From Sisyra terminalis (Eukaryota; Arthropoda; Insecta; Neuroptera; Sisyridae), in contig OY292274.1 in NCBI GenBank assembly GCA_958496175.1, positions 30,915,482 through 30,979,481 of the forward strand: a DNA stretch of 64,000 nt. Reading direction: 5' to 3'. Below the pieces are notes generated by a model. That model saw nothing but the letters and a program-made list of their open reading frames with translations, did no database searches and was not told the origin of the DNA. A program made the translations under genes and the position numbers. Below, one piece after another: positions 60,485 to 64,000 of the stretch. The first letter of the stretch is position 1. Each line of letters opens with the position of its first letter.

Positions 60485-61214
60485 CAATGCATAATATGTA
60501 GAACAAGATTAAAAGTTACATACTTAACCATAAAAATATAATAAATGTACAATAACTATTATTTACTTTATACTACATATAAACTGCAAATACTCCGCTA
60601 CGCAGTCAACAATAACCTAATCCTCTTCCCAATATTTTTTTAACAATTAATTAAAATTATATTATTTATTTCTAAAGGTTCCTTTTTTATTTTTATTCAG
60701 TATAATATAAAGGTATTCATATTACGATTATATGATTTATAAAAATTAATATGAAAACATTTAATCATATAATTTCTCGTAAGTAAATATTTTATTAAAA
60801 ATATAAAGTACAAAACTATGTTGAAGTACGTAATTTTATATTTTTTCATTTGTAAAGTATAACTATTCAAATTATTGATTTAATTGAAAATTGAAAGATT
60901 TATTAAAAAAATTAATTTAACAGTTATGTATTCTTAAGCCTACGTAAATTATTTATTCGAAATAAATTTTCACTTCAACAATTTGACAAATTAAACCCTC
61001 AAGACGATATTTATTAAGGATGATATAATTTACTCAATAAACTTTATCTACAATATAAATATGTGCAGTGATAAAAATAAATCAATTAGTAAAAACATTC
61101 GTTAAGATAAACTTTATATCAACAAATTTGTTGTGTCCATATTTTACATAATATTATTTAATTTTTAGCAGGAAAATGGATATGAAAGGATGTAAATTCA
61201 TATACAAATAATTA
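60485..61214. other. A+T-rich stretch
   Basis: Nothing resolvable. Confidence 0.55.
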
Positions 61215-61258
61215 ATTCAGCGACGTTTCGGTCCTTTATTTGACCTTCATCAAGCTTC
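61215..61258 (-). ncRNA. Hammerhead-ribozyme-like motif
   Basis: The minus strand reads aagcttgatgaaggtc, aaataaaggacc, gaaacgtcgctgaatt. Helix II is ggtc/gacc, the conserved GAAAC follows, and ACGUC gives the canonical GUC cleavage triplet with a minimal helix III, as in the type I hammerheads of Penelope-like elements. Helix I pairs only over agc/gct. The core has UUGAUGA instead of CUGAUGA, losing C3, so a single copy is probably slow or inactive. Confidence 0.4.
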
Positions 61259-61315
61259 TAAAAAAATCATATCAATACAAAATATTTCAGGGCATTCTTA
61301 ATTATTAAATTACTC

Positions 61316-61745
61316 ATTTACCTTAATATAAAGTATATAATGTACAACACATACACAGCAACATAGATTATAATTTTTTTATCACATACATACATTAAAT
61401 ATTTTGTTAGTAAATTAAGTAAAAACTGTTAATTAACAACATTCTAATAGTAACGATATTAAGTATATGGCTTATATTGCACAACTAATTTCAGACTTGA
61501 TTTGACGTAAACAAACATCTAATGTCTAAAATTCGTCATTGGTATCGTTTCGTATCAGTTATTTAATACATATATACAGATCTGGACTAAAAATTGATTA
61601 TATATCATTGATTATACATATCCCATATGCGTATCGTTACTATTAGAATGATGATAATTAACAGTTTTTACTTAATTAAAAAAAATAAATTATAATCTAT
61701 GTTGCTGTGCATGTGATGTACATTATATACTTTATATAATGTAAA
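61316..61745. repeat. 430-bp imperfect palindrome
   Basis: Left arm 61316-61470 and right arm 61622-61745 are inverse copies: tataaagtatataatgtac, cacagcaacatagattataa, aattaagtaaaaactgttaa and cattctaatagtaacgat are all shared. The left arm holds an extra segment of about 32 bp. A 150-bp unpaired loop separates them. It lies 58 bp from the hammerhead-like motif. It could be a fold-back element or part of the same retroelement. Confidence 0.88.
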
Positions 61746-64000
61746 ATATTCATATTTTCCTATTTTTACATTTTTAAAAAAAATCATTTTTTTTAATTAT
61801 TATAGTTTTAACGATAATGTTTTAATAAGTTAATGAAACATTTTCTCGCTACGGTTACCTGTTTGAAAAATAAATGATAAAATTAGGAAAATGTACTTTC
61901 TATTGTTGTATTTCATTATGTTGGTACAACCCTATCGTGTAGGATCGACATTGAAACGTAGAACTTGTACTATTGTGAATGCCACTAATTGAATTCCAGG
62001 CAACCTCCACTGTGGTCTGTTTTTGCCCCCTTCGTAGTGACAAGCTACCACCCTTGCCAGTTTAATATCATAGTGTAGAAGTCAAAACACAGCGGTCGAA
62101 GTAGTGGATATTTGAGTGGATCATAAAATATTTCCTTCTGATTAATATTGAAATATTTCACTCGAAACGATCTTGAATTGATGAATATCGTTTATACCTG
62201 CAAGAAAAGGTGCTATTTGATAAATCAACCGCACAGACTATGAGTCATCAATATTGTTACAGAGCTGTAAAAAAACACTAGAAATCTACTAATTTATGAC
62301 ACTTATACCAACTTATACAATATAGGATAAACAAAAATATACCGAAGTATAATTATTTTCTCAAATTTTTTATTCATGCAAAACATTACTTATATAAAAG
62401 ATGTAATGAAAAATTATCGTAAATATGAGTAGGTTGTTAAAAGAATTGTTTAAGGAGCAGTTGTATTATCTAAGCGTGAATAGGATGTAAATTATATACA
62501 AGACAGTTTTTCATTGCTTATAATCCTTACAAATTTTCCACTACGATGATGTTCTTCTTGGATAATACTTCAACATTTTCAAGAGAAATATGAAAAGATT
62601 AGAAGTTTTGGAACTAATATCTTCTCCGAAATATTTCTTGCTTTGCTATCTCATGTATAAATTGGTAGGTATTTCATATTAGATTAACTTGACGTAGTTT
62701 CAATATAATGATTAATATGTATGCTGTAATAATTAGCGCGAATATAACAAACAGACGATGTTCCACATGGTTGATTCCTTTCGAATACCGCAACAAATAC
62801 CGCCCCTACATTATATTCACCCAAATATCATTTATTTCGAGATACCTCAGAAGTCACTTCCTGTGTTCACAAATCCCTTTTCATAGAAGTGGTCTTCTCT
62901 TTCTCTTTTCCACTTTCATTCTGTTGAGAATAATCAATGGACCCGAGATAATAAAACGTAATTAAATCAAAAATTAACGTTTCATAAATAATTCAAATCA
63001 ATAGTGCTTAAATGTGGGTGTAGTTTTTATCCCTGATCATTTACGGTTAGAATAAATTTGGCAGTAAATTTTAACGAATCTAAATTGTTAGCTTCAAACA
63101 GTTTTGACTCTTGTCCTTAATGGTCAAATATATATTTAAGCCTAAAATGATTCGAACAACTATATTGATTAACTATTTTATTTGTTCACAAGACTATTTC
63201 ATTGAATATTTTTCAATCAAGTTTCTAGTACTCTTTTAGTTATATAATGTTACAATATAATATTTAATCATAACAATTATAGTCGAAATTTGGAATATAA
63301 AGTTGAGATTTTTTTTTCAATTGAAAATAATATCAACTACGTTGAAATATTAAGAATAAATTGTAAGTAAATAAATTTTCAAGTGTTCCAATATACCTAC
63401 ACATGCGCTAAGGTTTCCTTTAAAGCTTAACTTTGATAAGGACAATTTTTCTCCGAATTTTCTCAAGATGTAATATTGCAACAACAAGACGTTACACAAA
63501 AATATCATTTTAAATAATAAAGTTCCTCAAGGAACATTATATACCTAAAATATAAAATTTTAATACGCTAAAATCAGCTTGGCAAAAATACCATTGTCAT
63601 TTTCCTTAGAAGCACGGGAAATGATTGTCCGTCTTATTAATTATGTACATTAAATTTAATGAAGATAATGATGATAACAATAATATTGAGGGAGGATGAA
63701 ACATCTAATTTAATGAGCTTGGCTGAAGACAAAATCACAGCCGGTGGAGAATATTTTATATAAAGATAGGGGTTTTGGACAGGTGGCAAGCGATCGTTTC
63801 ACAAACCAAGGAAAGAACGAGGAATTGAGGTTTATGTTTAAAACCACGCAACGGATGAATGGCACAAACCCTATAATAAAGAATTGTACCGCTAGCGACT
63901 CAAAATGGACCAATCAACTGAGAACAATTTGATGCGTTCAAAGAGGAATTTTAATGCAATCATTTGAACAAATAAAAGGATTTGATATTTGACTTTAACT
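61746..64000. other. A+T-rich stretch, no recognised gene
   Basis: 61980-62100 is a G+C-richer patch with weak similarity (reverse complement) to 58365-58410. Frames at 62708-62965 (85 codons) and, on both strands, 63710-63932 (67 and 62 codons) show no motif. tatataaag at 63757 resembles a TATA box without further support. Confidence 0.5.

Noticed and set aside
61980..62100. Repeat shared with 58365-58410
   Set aside because: Similarity is limited to about 30 bases with gaps; too weak to call a family without an alignment.
1..64000. CRISPR arrays, operons, riboswitches, phage or bacterial genes
   Set aside because: No regularly spaced repeats, no closely packed frames and no ribosome-binding pattern. 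The sequence is eukaryotic repeat-rich DNA.

Overview
The window is eukaryotic, very A+T-rich DNA, judged by eye at roughly 27-30 percent G+C. It carries no intact protein-coding gene that I can recognise. No operons, bacterial-type start sites or long reading frames are present; the longest open frame is 134 codons and matches nothing I know. The repeat set (tRNA-derived SINEs, Helitrons ending in CTAG, hAT-type MITEs with 8-bp target duplications, decayed mariner relics and RTE/CR1-like LINE tails) suggests an insect with a fairly large, repeat-rich genome. The order cannot be decided from this sequence. The window is best read as intergenic or long-intron sequence.

Layout. 0-10 kb: a LINE tail (1.6-1.9 kb), a Helitron-like 5' segment (5.7 kb), a hAT MITE (6.73 kb), a Helitron-like 3' end (7.35 kb) and the C-terminal part of a hAT transposase (9.9-10.25 kb). 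12-14 kb: a SINE, then a larger repeat (12319-13819) with a clean 729-bp non-autonomous Helitron nested in it; its empty-site counterpart is the related repeat at 59855-60484. 15-24 kb: two hAT MITEs with perfect 8-bp target duplications, two more LINE tails, an inverted-repeat element at 19.1 kb, a hammerhead-like motif at 19.6 kb and a TTAGG-like run at 22.85 kb. 27-35 kb: two SINEs, a Helitron 3' end beside a near-perfect 34-bp inverted repeat, a LINE tail abutting another MITE, and a 222-bp almost fully palindromic MITE with TA duplications. 37-44 kb: two TATA-box candidates, two mariner relics in series, two copies of a 222-225-bp hAT-type MITE, a SINE and an unidentified coding-like relic. 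44-54 kb: two SINEs, a possible minus-strand exon at 52.0 kb, and the best host-gene candidate, a splice-bounded G+C-rich exon at 53.2 kb ending in the start of a protein (M-S-Y-S-Q). 57-64 kb: an unrecognised 134-codon frame, the second copy of the 12.3-kb repeat, a hammerhead-like motif and a roughly 430-bp imperfect palindrome.

If the 53.2-kb exon is real, the plus strand carries the first coding exon of a gene that continues beyond 64 kb or whose later exons I could not see. The TATA-containing G+C-rich patch at 43.95 kb is a possible promoter for it, but the connection is speculative. Everything else recognised is mobile-element debris. The boundaries given for elements with target duplications are accurate to the base; those for LINE, mariner and Helitron fragments are approximate.
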